Source of the DNA: Clostridium sp. CS001
Lineage (GTDB): Bacteria; Bacillota; Clostridia; Clostridiales; Clostridiaceae
Assembly (NCBI RefSeq): GCF_020443565.1
Contig: NZ_JAIZZN010000033.1
Span: 1 to 43,837, forward strand
Length of the DNA: 43,837 nucleotides
Direction of reading: 5' to 3'
Part shown: positions 9,726 through 18,469 of the stretch, one piece after another
Layout: every line of letters starts with the position of its first letter
How positions within the stretch are numbered: the stretch's first letter is position 1
The notes under the pieces: model-generated
What the model was told of the DNA's origin: nothing
The model's input: the letters and a program-made list of their open reading frames with translations, nothing else
Databases searched by the model: none
Position numbers and translations under genes: made by a program

Positions 9726-10532
9726 TTATATCTGATTCAATGAGCAATGTTCGGAAATTATTTTAGCTGTACTTACAATATCATTAATCACATTTTCAAT
9801 TGTGAATTTACTTAATTTAGTTTTAGCACAACGTATGCTTAAAACAGAGATTAAGGTATTGGTTTTATCAAATATAGGAGCGGCTATACAGACGTATCCC
9901 TTCTTAACATCCTCTTCTTGATAAGAATAGGCTTGACCTTTAACTTCATTGATCGCTTGACGAAATTCATCAAAACTCCATTTTTTATTAAGACATCTAT
10001 TATTAATTTTTAAATAGTGTTGCTTTAATTCTATTTCGTCGATATCCTTTCCAAATGCAATAAAACATAAGTATACTGCAGGAAGAAAAACTTCACTGCT
10101 TTCGCATTGGCCTGGAGTAATAAGTGTCTTGGTATAAGTATCATTAAGGTATTGTTGAAATACCACAACAAAATCATTATTTACTGCTGAGGATCCATTA
10201 CCTTGAATACCATTGTCTAATACACTTAGATCAGCATATTCATTGTATTTTTCTGATAGATAGGAAAGATGTGGTCTTGCAATCTTGCTTATAGGAACAC
10301 TCCGGGCAGCAACCAATCCCATCATAAATACTCTAGATCCTAAAGTATACATGCCTGATAATTTATCACGTTGTATAAAGTCTTTTTCTTCTAATGTAAA
10401 TAAGGTTCTATGGACGGTGCTTTTATACAGGGATAGCTCCTTTGATATCTCTGTTAAAGTCATTTTTCCTCCATTTTGGTACATTAAGTTAAGAATATCT
10501 AAAGCTCTTTCCAAGCATTTTATAGATGACAT
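9726..10532 (-). CDS. IclR-family transcriptional regulator
   Basis: A 268-residue DNA-binding regulator. Residues about 5-65 form the winged helix (RALDILNLMYQNGGKMTLTE, then LYKSTVHRTLFTLEEKDFIQ), and about 75-260 the IclR effector-binding domain, with the usual ...GYVCIAAPIFDKTNTLISVL core. GAGGAAA lies 6 nt before the ATG. It is divergent from the flavin reductase gene at 10910 across a 377-bp interval that carries two palindromes sharing AGTAGAACT, so it probably controls that gene in response to the enzyme's substrate or product. The effector is unknown. Confidence 0.88.
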   Translation of the reverse strand: MSSIKCLERALDILNLMYQNGGKMTLTEISKELSLYKSTVHRTLFTLEEKDFIQRDKLSGMYTLGSRVFMMGLVAARSVPISKIARPHLSYLSEKYNEYADLSVLDNGIQGNGSSAVNNDFVVVFQQYLNDTYTKTLITPGQCESSEVFLPAVYLCFIAFGKDIDEIELKQHYLKINNRCLNKKWSFDEFRQAINEVKGQAYSYQEEDVKKGYVCIAAPIFDKTNTLISVLSIRCAKTKLSKFTIENVINDIVSTAKIISEHCSLNQI

Positions 10533-10746
10533 AGCTATTTCCTCTTTCTGTTATTCATAGTATAGTTCCGAATTTATCTGTAATTTTTTATATTTAAATG
10601 CATTTTCATAATGTATTATATCATAGCATATTTTTTAATCCAACAATGAAAAGTACTTTAAATTATAAACAGATGGCGAATACATTTATCATAAGAGCAA
10701 ATCCATCGCTTTACAAGTGATGTAGATAATATTTAAATAGTAATAA

Positions 10747-10761
10747 TTCTACTGAGTAGAA
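10747..10761. promoter_or_regulatory. Palindromic operator candidate 1 (IclR)
   Basis: TTCTACTGAGTAGAA is a 15-bp palindrome with one central base. Its right half continues as AGTAGAACT (10755-10763), the same 9-mer as in candidate 2, 98 bp away. Confidence 0.5.
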
Positions 10762-10844
10762 CTCAATATTATTTTAATATTATTTAAATAAGTAATAAGA
10801 ACCCTTTAATATAGTAAATTGATAAAAATATATTTATAATATAG

Positions 10845-10873
10845 TTGCGCACAGTAGAACTGTGAAGTAAAAT
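10845..10873 (+). promoter_or_regulatory. Promoter with embedded operator candidate 2 for the reductase gene
   Basis: TTGCGC (10845-10850) and TAAAAT (10868-10873) are 17 bp apart. CACAG-TAGAA-CTGTG (10850-10864), a 5+5 palindrome containing AGTAGAACT, fills most of the spacer, where a bound repressor would block RNA polymerase. The -35 is weak; an alternative TATAAT is at 10835-10840. Confidence 0.45.
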
Positions 10874-10909
10874 ATAGTAGTAATATCAAATTTTAAGGGG
10901 GTACATTAA

Positions 10910-12826
10910 ATGAAATCTTTCCAACCTATTAAAATAGGAAATCTTGAATTGAAAAATCGTTTTATAATGGCAGCTATGGGACCTGAATTAGGTAATTTTA
11001 ATGAAAGAACAGTTGAGTATTTTGTACGTAGAGCAAAAGGTGGAGCTTCAATGCTACTGATTAATGTTCTTGCTACTGAGGCGATTGATGGACATGGACC
11101 TTCCTCTACACTAACTGAAGAAAGTTTTGAAGGATTTAGAAGTCTTGTGAATCAAGCACATGAATATAATTGTAAAGTATGTATTCAAATCATGCCTGGA
11201 GTGGGTCTTGGAGGGAAAGCAGAGGGAAGGGTGAAACCAGCCAGTGCTTCTGCATTGCCACTTTATCCTGGTGCTAATATTACATTTGATGAGCTTTCAA
11301 AAGAAGAGATAAAGTTTATTCAAGGTGAGGTATTTAAGACAGTAAGCTTAGCGAAGAAGGCAGGAGCAGATGCAGTAGAAATTCATGCATATGGTGGTTA
11401 TCTGACAGATAAGTTTATGACTCCTAAATGGAACATTAGAACAGATGAATACGGTGGAAGTTTTGAAAACAGAATGAGATTTCTTAATGAAATTATCAAA
11501 GGGTTACAAGAGGAGTGCGGTAAAGATTTTCCTACGATTGTGAAGTTTACACCGTGCCATTTCCTACCATCTGAAAATGGATATAGAGCTATGGAAGAAG
11601 GTTTAGAAATTGCAAAGATGTTAGAACAAAATGGTGTACATGCACTACATATTGACACAGGGTGTCATGATAATTGGTATATGGCGATGCCGCCTATTTA
11701 CCAGCAAGAAGCAGTTCCACAAATTATGGCAGCAAGAAAAATTAAAGAAGTAACATCACTTCCAGTTATAACAAATGGAAGACTCGGTGATTATTCAAAA
11801 GCAGAAGCAGCGCTAGAAAACGGATGCTTGGATATCGTGGCTGTAGGTAGACAATTTCTTGCAGATCCAGATTTTCCAAATAAAATCCTTGAAAATAAAT
11901 CAGATGAAATTCGTTATTGCATCTATTGTAATGAAGGGTGCATTAAAAGTGTCTGCGAAGGTACAAGTATAAAATGTGCAGTTAATCCGGAGACAGGTTA
12001 CGAAAGTATAAAAAAAATAGAAAAAAATCAAAATAGCAAGAGAGTACTCATCATTGGTGCAGGTCCTGGAGGATGTGAAGCAGCTATAGAAGCAGCAAAA
12101 GCAGGTCATGATGTAGAGATCTGGGAAATGCAGGATCATATGGGTGGTAATTTTTATAACGCTTGTTTACCGTCATTTAAAAGAGATGGGAATAAAGTAA
12201 TTGATTATTATCGTACTGCTATTCATAACTTAGGTATTAGTATTAAATATTGTAAGGAAGCTACTGAGGAAGCTGTCTTAGCATATGAGCCGGAGATTGT
12301 GATTAACGCAACCGGTGCAACACCTTTAAAACCTCAGTCCATTCTTGGAATTAATAAAGCGAATGTTGTTACAGCTACCGATGCATTACAAAACACAGTA
12401 TATATCGGGGAGAGTGTAGCAATTATTGGAGCTGGTCTCGTTGGATGTGAGACTGCTGTTGTACTTGCCAATAAAGGCAAAAAGGTTACAATGATTGAAA
12501 TGGCTGACCATATATTACCAGAGCCTGTATTTATTCAAAATGCAATGATGTTAAATAAATTGTTAGAACATCCTAACATTAGCTTTAAAACATCGGCTAA
12601 GTTAACTTGTATTCAGGATGACAACATCACAATTCAAACAGCAGAAAAGGAAGAGGTATTACTTTGCGATAGTGTTGTACTTGCTATGGGATTTTCACCA
12701 AACAGCAAACTTTATAACGCTTTAAAGGATAAAATTAAAATCGTTAATATTGGTGATAGTGTCAAGGTTAGAAAGGTATTAGATACTGTTCAGGAAGCTT
12801 ATGATGCAGTATTAGCAATTGATTAA
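10910..12826 (+). CDS. Old-yellow-enzyme/Fe-S/FAD NADH:flavin oxidoreductase (2-enoate/2,4-dienoyl-CoA reductase family)
   Basis: A 638-residue three-cofactor reductase that passes electrons from NAD(P)H through FAD and a 4Fe-4S cluster to FMN and reduces an activated C=C bond. Residues 1-335 are the FMN TIM barrel. Cys337, 340, 344 and 356 (CxxCxxxC-x11-C) bind the cluster. From about 378 comes the FAD domain (GAGPGG, starting near 383) and then a second GAGLVGCE nucleotide site. The same layout occurs in clostridial 2-enoate reductase, FldZ and BaiCD/BaiH; the exact substrate cannot be told. GGGGG lies upstream of the ATG. The divergent IclR gene is the likely regulator. Such enzymes act in anaerobic Stickland-type reduction of amino-acid-derived or aromatic enoates. 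Confidence 0.88.
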   Translation: MKSFQPIKIGNLELKNRFIMAAMGPELGNFNERTVEYFVRRAKGGASMLLINVLATEAIDGHGPSSTLTEESFEGFRSLVNQAHEYNCKVCIQIMPGVGLGGKAEGRVKPASASALPLYPGANITFDELSKEEIKFIQGEVFKTVSLAKKAGADAVEIHAYGGYLTDKFMTPKWNIRTDEYGGSFENRMRFLNEIIKGLQEECGKDFPTIVKFTPCHFLPSENGYRAMEEGLEIAKMLEQNGVHALHIDTGCHDNWYMAMPPIYQQEAVPQIMAARKIKEVTSLPVITNGRLGDYSKAEAALENGCLDIVAVGRQFLADPDFPNKILENKSDEIRYCIYCNEGCIKSVCEGTSIKCAVNPETGYESIKKIEKNQNSKRVLIIGAGPGGCEAAIEAAKAGHDVEIWEMQDHMGGNFYNACLPSFKRDGNKVIDYYRTAIHNLGISIKYCKEATEEAVLAYEPEIVINATGATPLKPQSILGINKANVVTATDALQNTVYIGESVAIIGAGLVGCETAVVLANKGKKVTMIEMADHILPEPVFIQNAMMLNKLLEHPNISFKTSAKLTCIQDDNITIQTAEKEEVLLCDSVVLAMGFSPNSKLYNALKDKIKIVNIGDSVKVRKVLDTVQEAYDAVLAID

Positions 12827-12911
12827 GAGAAACCCTAAGAAGTAAAACCCGTTCGCATACGCTTCCATATTTTATAATGGGGTCGCGCCGACAAATTAAT
12901 AAATATAAAAA

Positions 12912-12945
12912 AAGATTTCACTAAGTTAATCCTTAGTGAAATCTT
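12912..12945. terminator. Bidirectional terminator
   Basis: AAGATTTCACTAAG (12912-12925) pairs perfectly with its complement at 12932-12945 around TTAATC. The minus strand is followed by seven T, the plus strand by a weaker CTT, so it ends the convergent cyclodeaminase-like transcript at least as well as the reductase one. Confidence 0.8.
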
Positions 12946-12954
12946 CTTACTATG

Positions 12955-13020
12955 CTATCTCAAAGTATTACTAGCAGTATGAACCGTCTTAGCATCTTTC
13001 TTTTCAATTCAGCCACCATT
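12955..13020 (-). pseudogene. Relic of a DUF2922 gene 3' end
   Basis: On the minus strand 22 codons read NGG-stop-IEKKDAKTVHTASNTLR-stop. This matches, with one stop and several substitutions, the C-terminal part of the intact DUF2922 protein at 29877-30113 (NGDLTGKKDAKTVYTDSNVV). It ends one base before the cyclodeaminase-like gene stop. Confidence 0.7.
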
Positions 13021-13021
13021 A

Positions 13022-14011
13022 TTATATTTCGAAATTAAACCCAATATTTAAATCTTTTGCTTTTTCATATATTTTATAGGCAACAACTACATCTAATATA
13101 GCACTTCCTACAGATTTAAATATGGTAATTTCATCTTCACTTTCTCTTCCTTGAACTGTTCCGAGTATAACCTCACCGAGTTCGCCATCAACATCATTCT
13201 CACTTATAATTCCTTTGTTTATTGGTATTATCAAATCACCAGATTCTGATAAGGCGCCATTTCTAGTATCAACATATAGTTTATCACATTTTTTAATTAA
13301 ATCTAAATCTAATTCCTGCATGTCTGGTGTATAGGAACCTATGCCGTTAATGTGGCAGCCCTTTTTTACTAAACTTCCAAGGATTACTGGTGTTTTGGTT
13401 GTTGTAACTGTTGTAATGATATCAGCATTTTCTAATGCATCCTCAATGCTGTCAGCAGCTACTATTCTTGCACCATATTTATTAAGTTCAATTTGCATTT
13501 GTGCAGCAAAGGCTTCAGATCTTTCTTTATTAATGTCGTACACCTTCACAAGCTCAATGTTCCTTACAGCTAAAACAGCCTCAAGTTGTGCTGGAGCTTG
13601 ACCCCCAGTGCCACAAAGCGCCATTATTTTAACATCTTTATTTGCTAGTATATCTGTAGCGGCACCAGAAATAGCACCAGTTCTTAACTGAGTTAGGTAT
13701 GTTCCATCCATTATGCATAACACCTGTCCAGTTTTTCCATCTACAAGCAGCATCTGTGCAGGAACGGAAGGGATGCCCTTATCAATATTTTTAGGAAACA
13801 CAGAAACAATTTTTACGCCTGTAATATCAAGTTCTTTTGCATAACCTGTCATAAACAGGGTTTGTCCCTCAAATTTTGGAATATCAATATTTAATCTTAA
13901 TGGAACTACAGTGTTGCCTTCGCTATACATTCTTGAGGCTTCCTTGTCTGCTTCAATTGCCTCTTTCATAGTAAAAGCCTTCATTATGTCATTCTTAGTT
14001 AATAATAGCAT
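13022..14011 (-). CDS. Ornithine cyclodeaminase/mu-crystallin family protein
   Basis: A 329-residue NAD(P)-binding enzyme of the OCD/mu-crystallin family, whose members deaminate and cyclise ornithine, reduce cyclic imino acids, or make alanine and diamino acids. The Rossmann site is seen in IMALCGTGGQAPAQLEAVL (about residue 127-145) followed by VKVYDINKERSEAF; the family segment DGTYLTQLRTGAISGAATD is conserved. GGAGG lies 7 nt before the ATG. It is the last gene of a minus-strand set, 25 nt after the TauE exporter and downstream of a TrmB regulator, so the set may process and export or import one small amino- or sulfo-acid. Substrate unresolved. Confidence 0.88.
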   Translation of the reverse strand: MLLLTKNDIMKAFTMKEAIEADKEASRMYSEGNTVVPLRLNIDIPKFEGQTLFMTGYAKELDITGVKIVSVFPKNIDKGIPSVPAQMLLVDGKTGQVLCIMDGTYLTQLRTGAISGAATDILANKDVKIMALCGTGGQAPAQLEAVLAVRNIELVKVYDINKERSEAFAAQMQIELNKYGARIVAADSIEDALENADIITTVTTTKTPVILGSLVKKGCHINGIGSYTPDMQELDLDLIKKCDKLYVDTRNGALSESGDLIIPINKGIISENDVDGELGEVILGTVQGRESEDEITIFKSVGSAILDVVVAYKIYEKAKDLNIGFNFEI

Positions 14012-14036
14012 TTAAATTCCTCCAAATAAATTTATT

Positions 14037-14909
14037 TTAAATCGCTTGAGTTTTTTTTCTGCCTTCTAATATCATACTTATGCTGCTGTAAATTAATACT
14101 GCTGCCACAACCCATTGTAGCATTGAAACATTCAGAGATTTAACTAGATAAACAGCACATAAGACTCCTATTACGCCAAATATAGAGGTGAAGAAAGGTA
14201 TTTTTCTTCCATACTCGCCATACTTTATAAATTGCATACTTCCAATTGGAACTGCAAAAGTGCAAGCACCCATCATTATTGGGAAGGCTATAGCTGGATT
14301 TAATCCAAGAGCATATACTGTTGCCATAGTTAATGCATATGAACCTATACCTATATTGTTTAATGCACCATATATGAATATGGTAACAGCTGCAATAACA
14401 AGCTTGATACCATGTAAGCCAACTTCATTTCCACCAGATGGAACTAAGTTGAATTTACCTGCAAGTATAAACAAGGCTGCTACTAATAATCCGGCTGAAA
14501 TAAATTTTTTTATTACTGTAGCTTCGAGCTTTACTACAAATCTTGGTCCTATGTAAGCACCAATAACTTGGGCAAGTATACATACAATCAATGTAAGAGG
14601 CTCGACTTTTATAGAAGATATATATGCTAATGACATAACTGCTACAGGTATAACACATTGAGCATTTAATGTACCAGGTAATTTTTTATCTGTAACTAAT
14701 TTTTTCTTTCTGTATAGAACGGTTGATATAGCAAAGTCTGATATACCAAAAGTTGATAGAAAGAATATAACAGCAGAGGATATTGCAAGGAATATATTGC
14801 TTCCTGGTTCCTTCATAAACTCATTTTTATTTGCAAGTAAATCTTGAACTAACTTAAAAGCAAAGTAACCATTTACTAGTATTATTAAAGCTAAAACTAT
14901 TTTGATCAT
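14037..14909 (-). CDS. TauE/SafE-family anion transporter
   Basis: A 290-residue membrane protein with about eight hydrophobic segments and the family's two half-repeats (IGAYIGPRFVVKLEATVIKK in the first; GIGSYALTMATVYALGLNPA in the second). The family moves sulfite, sulfoacetate, other organosulfonates or small carboxylates. GGAGG lies 9 nt before the ATG. It is transcribed with the ornithine-cyclodeaminase-like gene that follows at 25 nt. Confidence 0.85.
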   Translation of the reverse strand: MIKIVLALIILVNGYFAFKLVQDLLANKNEFMKEPGSNIFLAISSAVIFFLSTFGISDFAISTVLYRKKKLVTDKKLPGTLNAQCVIPVAVMSLAYISSIKVEPLTLIVCILAQVIGAYIGPRFVVKLEATVIKKFISAGLLVAALFILAGKFNLVPSGGNEVGLHGIKLVIAAVTIFIYGALNNIGIGSYALTMATVYALGLNPAIAFPIMMGACTFAVPIGSMQFIKYGEYGRKIPFFTSIFGVIGVLCAVYLVKSLNVSMLQWVVAAVLIYSSISMILEGRKKTQAI

Positions 14910-14961
14910 ATAAATTAACCTCCATTAATATAAAGTCTGAATATTGCGAACAATGCAAGCA

Positions 14962-14986
14962 TAATCTCTCTGTTATTAAGAGATTA
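14962..14986 (-). other. Stem-loop between the TrmB and TauE genes
   Basis: TAATCTCT (14962-14969) pairs with AGAGATTA (14979-14986). There is no T tract on the minus strand, so it is more likely an mRNA-processing or stability element, or an operator, than a terminator. Confidence 0.4.
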
Positions 14987-14994
14987 TATAACTA

Positions 14995-15792
14995 TTAAAA
15001 TATTTTTCGGACACCTGATAAATCTTCTCCAAACTTTACCTTTAAATCATCACCCAGTGAATCAATTAGTTTTAAACAATAAGCATCATGCTTAATATTT
15101 TCCTTTGCTAAAAATACAATAGGTGAGCTTTGTGTCCATATGATTTCTGCATTTTTTTCATGTTGAATATTACCAAATATCATTTCGGTTGAATCAACCA
15201 CTAAGGATATCCATCTGCCACCGATTTCTTGAAACTTACTTTCTTCAAAGCCATGCTTATAAAAGTTTTTAACTTTTGATGAATAGTCATGCTGCATACT
15301 GTATAAAATCATGACAACATCTTGAAGTTTTTCCTCAATAACGCTAAGTTCAGCTTCGATTTCGGATAAATCTTCTCCCCAAACCTGAATATAGACTTCT
15401 TTTTTAGCATTTGAAATCATATGCCTGCATTTATTGAAAATATTTTCATAGCCTCTTATATACCAAATTTCATTTGAGTCAACTTTATTATTATAGGTAT
15501 AAAGTTCTTCTTTTATATCCTCAATAACTGTATCCATATTGTGTTTAATATTTGCAACTAATTCATTTACAGGTATAGCAGCATATTTAACAGGTTTATC
15601 TTCTTTAGATACTATTACACAGCCTTTAAGCATAAGCATTTCTAGAATATTATATACCTTTGACCTTGGTACAGAAGAATTTTTGCTAATCTCATAACCA
15701 GTGCCAGAACCGTTTTGAAGTAAAGCCACATATACCTTTGTCTCTGATTCAGTGAAACCAAACTTCTTAAGTGAAGTGAGGAGTTTGTCCAT
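14995..15792 (-). CDS. TrmB-family transcriptional regulator
   Basis: A 265-residue regulator. The N-terminal 75 residues are a TrmB winged helix (LLTSLKKFGFTESETKVYVA, then SSVPRSKVYNILEMLMLKG). A coiled-coil-like stretch (about 80-105) leads into an effector domain of the phospholipase-D-like fold seen in TrmB proteins (IRGYENIFNKCRHMISNAKK). AAGGAG lies 11 nt upstream of the ATG, a slightly long spacing. It is the first gene of the minus-strand set with the TauE exporter and cyclodeaminase-like enzyme and is the obvious local regulator. Many archaeal homologues sense sugars; the effector here is not known. Confidence 0.82.
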   Translation of the reverse strand: MDKLLTSLKKFGFTESETKVYVALLQNGSGTGYEISKNSSVPRSKVYNILEMLMLKGCVIVSKEDKPVKYAAIPVNELVANIKHNMDTVIEDIKEELYTYNNKVDSNEIWYIRGYENIFNKCRHMISNAKKEVYIQVWGEDLSEIEAELSVIEEKLQDVVMILYSMQHDYSSKVKNFYKHGFEESKFQEIGGRWISLVVDSTEMIFGNIQHEKNAEIIWTQSSPIVFLAKENIKHDAYCLKLIDSLGDDLKVKFGEDLSGVRKIF

Positions 15793-16012
15793 AATTTATC
15801 ATACTCCTTATTATTATTTATGAGTCCAGTCCTATTTTCTCTATACTTAATGTATATTTTCAAGAAATAAGCTATTCCATGCTAAATAATAACATAAAAA
15901 AGTGTTTTGTAATAGATTAATAATAGAATTTAATTAGTAGCTACCTTTAGTAACTATTATAATTGAGAGAAATTAGTTTGTCAATAAATTAACATAAATA
16001 TTTAAAAAAAAC

Positions 16013-16136
16013 TGAAAGGTGTATGATTTTGAGAATGAGTTAGCTTTTTACTTAATTGATAATCTATTCCGTGCTCTCCAGTTCCATGCTTAATATATTC
16101 TTGGGTCCTTATCTGTAAAGTGACTGACACCTTTCA
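16013..16136. repeat. 124-bp MITE-like element with 10-bp terminal inverted repeats
   Basis: TGAAAGGTGT (16013-16022) and ACACCTTTCA (16127-16136) are perfect inverted repeats around a non-coding interior. The right end carries GTGACTGACACC, resembling the GTGCCTGACCCC core of the 84-bp repeats elsewhere in this window. No transposase is present. The remainder of the 15793-16316 interval is AT-rich with no gene. Confidence 0.45.
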
Positions 16137-16149
16137 AAAACTTATTTTC

Positions 16150-16155
16150 TTGACA
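16150..16155 (+). promoter_or_regulatory. -35-like TTGACA upstream of the MATE gene
   Basis: A perfect TTGACA is followed by TGATAT (16171-16176) at a short 15-bp spacing. It is the best promoter candidate before the MATE gene but is not convincing. Confidence 0.3.
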
Positions 16156-16209
16156 ATGGCTAACTTGCTATGATATCATTTAAAAAAACTTAATAATAAA
16201 TACTATTGC

Positions 16210-16273
16210 GTTGCCACCGGGCAACTCATTTACGGTACTTAATTTTATTCCTTTAGGTCTTTGTAGGAATAAA
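16210..16273 (+). promoter_or_regulatory. Two leader hairpins before the MATE gene
   Basis: GTTGCC (16210-16215) pairs with GGCAAC (16220-16225) around ACCG; then TTTATTCCT (16244-16252) pairs with AGGAATAAA (16265-16273), followed about 10 nt later by seven T. Together they could form an attenuator in the mRNA leader. The function is inferred from layout only. Confidence 0.4.
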
Positions 16274-16316
16274 TATTAGGTATTTTTTTATGTTTATTTT
16301 GAGAGGAGTTATGAAA

Positions 16317-17615
16317 ATGAGTATCAAAAGAACATTTTTACGGTATGTATTCACAAATATTATAGGGATGATTGGGCTTTCATGCTATATTTTAGCAGAC
16401 ACTTTTTTTATATCTAAAAAATTCGGGGCAGATGGATTAACATCGCTGAATTTAGCTATTTCTATTTATAGTTTTATTAATGCAACTGGACTCATGATTG
16501 GCATAGGTTCCGCTACAAAATATTCCATTTATCAGGCGCAGAATAGGAATACCAAAGCAAATACTACTTTTACAAACTCAATCAAAATGGGTATTTTAGC
16601 AGGTATGATTTTTTTACTAATTGGCCTCTTTGGGTCTTCAGTGCTTAGTAGCTTACTGGGGGCAAATGAAAACACATTTGATATGACAAATATTTATTTA
16701 AAAACCATTTTATGTTTTGCCCCATTTTTTATTCTTAATAATATTTTCATTGCTTTTATTAAAAATGATGGAAATCCAAAGTTATCAATGGCGGGAATGC
16801 TAATTGGAAGTTTCTCAAACATTATTTTAGACTATGTTTTTATTTTCCTCCTTCAGTGGGGAATGTTTGGAGCAGCTTTTGCAACAGGACTAGCACCTAT
16901 CATTAGTATGTGTATTCTAATGATACATTGTATTAAAAAGAAAAATCGTTTCCATTTTCACAAATCAAAATTAGCAATAAAGCAAGTAACTCGTGTTTGT
17001 AGTTTAGGTGGATCATACTTCATCGCAGAGATTGCTTCTGGTATTATTCTTATCGTATTCAATTTACTTATCCTAAGTATTGCTGGAAATATAGGTGTGG
17101 CAGCATATGGTATTGTAGCAAATTTAGCATTGGTGGCAACGTCTATCTTTGCAGGTATTGCTTATGGAACACAGCCTTTACTTAGTAAAAGTTTCGGACA
17201 AGGAAACATTGAAAACATTCGACATCTATTTAAATATGAAATACTTGTATCACTTGTAATTTCAACTATTTTATATGTTCTCATTGCTATTTTTAATTAT
17301 CAGTTTGTGGAAATATTCAATAGAGATCATATTGAAATTCTTTCAAAAACCGCATCGAAGGGCTTGATCATTTACTTTTCCGGTTTCTTCTTTGCAGGAA
17401 TTAATATTATTATTTCAGGTATATTAAGTTCTATAAATAAGCCAAAGCATGCATTCACCATTTCAATTTTACGTAGTGGTTGTATTATTGTTCCATTAGC
17501 TCTATTACTATCGTATCTCTTTGGAATGATTGGCATATGGCTGAGTTTTTCGCTATCAGAGATATTAACATTAATTGCAGCTGTATTTCTTACAAAGAGA
17601 TCAGAAGTAATGTAA
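16317..17615 (+). CDS. MATE-family efflux transporter
   Basis: A 432-residue membrane protein with about twelve hydrophobic segments in the MATE double-repeat arrangement (MIGLSCYILADTFFISKKFG in helix 1, and GNIGVAAYGIVANLALVATS opening the second half). MATE pumps export cationic drugs or metabolites using a Na+ or H+ gradient. The third in-frame ATG (16317) is chosen because GAGAGGAG lies 8 nt before it; the ATG at 16290 has no site and the one at 16311 is too close. A two-component system and ABC transporter follow on the same strand after a separate promoter. Confidence 0.88.
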   Translation: MSIKRTFLRYVFTNIIGMIGLSCYILADTFFISKKFGADGLTSLNLAISIYSFINATGLMIGIGSATKYSIYQAQNRNTKANTTFTNSIKMGILAGMIFLLIGLFGSSVLSSLLGANENTFDMTNIYLKTILCFAPFFILNNIFIAFIKNDGNPKLSMAGMLIGSFSNIILDYVFIFLLQWGMFGAAFATGLAPIISMCILMIHCIKKKNRFHFHKSKLAIKQVTRVCSLGGSYFIAEIASGIILIVFNLLILSIAGNIGVAAYGIVANLALVATSIFAGIAYGTQPLLSKSFGQGNIENIRHLFKYEILVSLVISTILYVLIAIFNYQFVEIFNRDHIEILSKTASKGLIIYFSGFFFAGINIIISGILSSINKPKHAFTISILRSGCIIVPLALLLSYLFGMIGIWLSFSLSEILTLIAAVFLTKRSEVM

Positions 17616-17703
17616 TATCTTAATTTCAGCGTAAGCTGTCTAATATGCTACTCAAAGATACTTGTAACAAACACTATAACAAATGTTGGAAACTAAGCGG
17701 CAA

Positions 17704-17746
17704 ATTTTGCTTGCTACCCCCGATAGGCTACGCAAAATGCTATAAT
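17704..17746 (+). promoter_or_regulatory. Extended -10 promoter with inverted repeat before the response regulator
   Basis: TGCTATAAT (17738-17746) is an extended -10 with no usable -35. Immediately upstream ATTTTGC (17704-17710) and GCAAAAT (17732-17738) form an inverted repeat, a possible site for an activator or repressor. Confidence 0.5.
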
Positions 17747-17785
17747 GTATTTAGGATACTAATCATATTTATGGGGGAATTGGAA

Positions 17786-18460
17786 ATGTTTAAATACGAC
17801 TGTTTAATCGTAGATGATGAGGAAGCTCTATCGCAAAGTACCTGCGAATACTTTAATATGTTTGGAATAAAAACCTTTTGGGTAGCAGATGAAAAGGCTT
17901 GCTTTGATTTTTTTGCTCAAAACAAAACAGATTTAATTCTATTAGATATTAATCTAGGGAAATCATCAGGGTTTGAAATATGTAAAAAGCTGAGAAGTTC
18001 CATGGATATACCTATTTTATTTATAAGTGCAAGAACAAGTGATGACGATGTGCTGTTAGCACTAAATATTGGTGGGGATGATTATATCCAAAAGCCTTAT
18101 TCTCTAAGTGTTCTAATGGCAAAAGTGAAAACAGTTCTTAAAAGATATAGGGGGGATATTGAGGATGTTATATGTTTTGGGAACTTTACAATTGATTTAA
18201 AAACGGAAAAGCTTACAAAGGGCAATAGTGAGATCAAATTAAAGGCAATGGAATACAAATTGTTAACATATTTAGCTCAGCATAAAAACAAAACTATTAC
18301 AAAAGTTGAATTGTTCCAAAAAGTTTGGGGAGATGCAATAACAGGAGACGGAACTTTAAATGTACACATTCGAAGACTTAGGGAAAAAATCGAAGAAGAT
18401 CCGAATAAACCATGTTATATTAAAACGATATGGGGTACAGGCTATGTATTTGAGATATAG
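17786..18460 (+). CDS. OmpR/PhoB-type response regulator
   Basis: A 224-residue two-component response regulator. The receiver domain (1-115) has the acidic pair Asp10-Asp11, phospho-acceptor Asp54 in LILLDINLG, and the lysine in YIQKPYSL. The C-terminal winged helix (about 130-224) includes KLKAMEYKLLTYLAQ and LNVHIRRLREKIEEDP. The ATG at 17786 follows GGGGGA at 8 nt. The partner kinase starts 9 nt after the stop. The four 11-bp-spaced half-sites at 19752-19790 before the ABC genes fit binding by this family. Confidence 0.92.
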   Translation: MFKYDCLIVDDEEALSQSTCEYFNMFGIKTFWVADEKACFDFFAQNKTDLILLDINLGKSSGFEICKKLRSSMDIPILFISARTSDDDVLLALNIGGDDYIQKPYSLSVLMAKVKTVLKRYRGDIEDVICFGNFTIDLKTEKLTKGNSEIKLKAMEYKLLTYLAQHKNKTITKVELFQKVWGDAITGDGTLNVHIRRLREKIEEDPNKPCYIKTIWGTGYVFEI

Positions 18461-18469
18461 GTGCATGAT

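Noticed and set aside
11900-12139. Minus-strand hydrophobic frame inside the flavin reductase gene
   Set aside because: Antisense shadow of the Cys-rich and FAD-binding region; no start signals.
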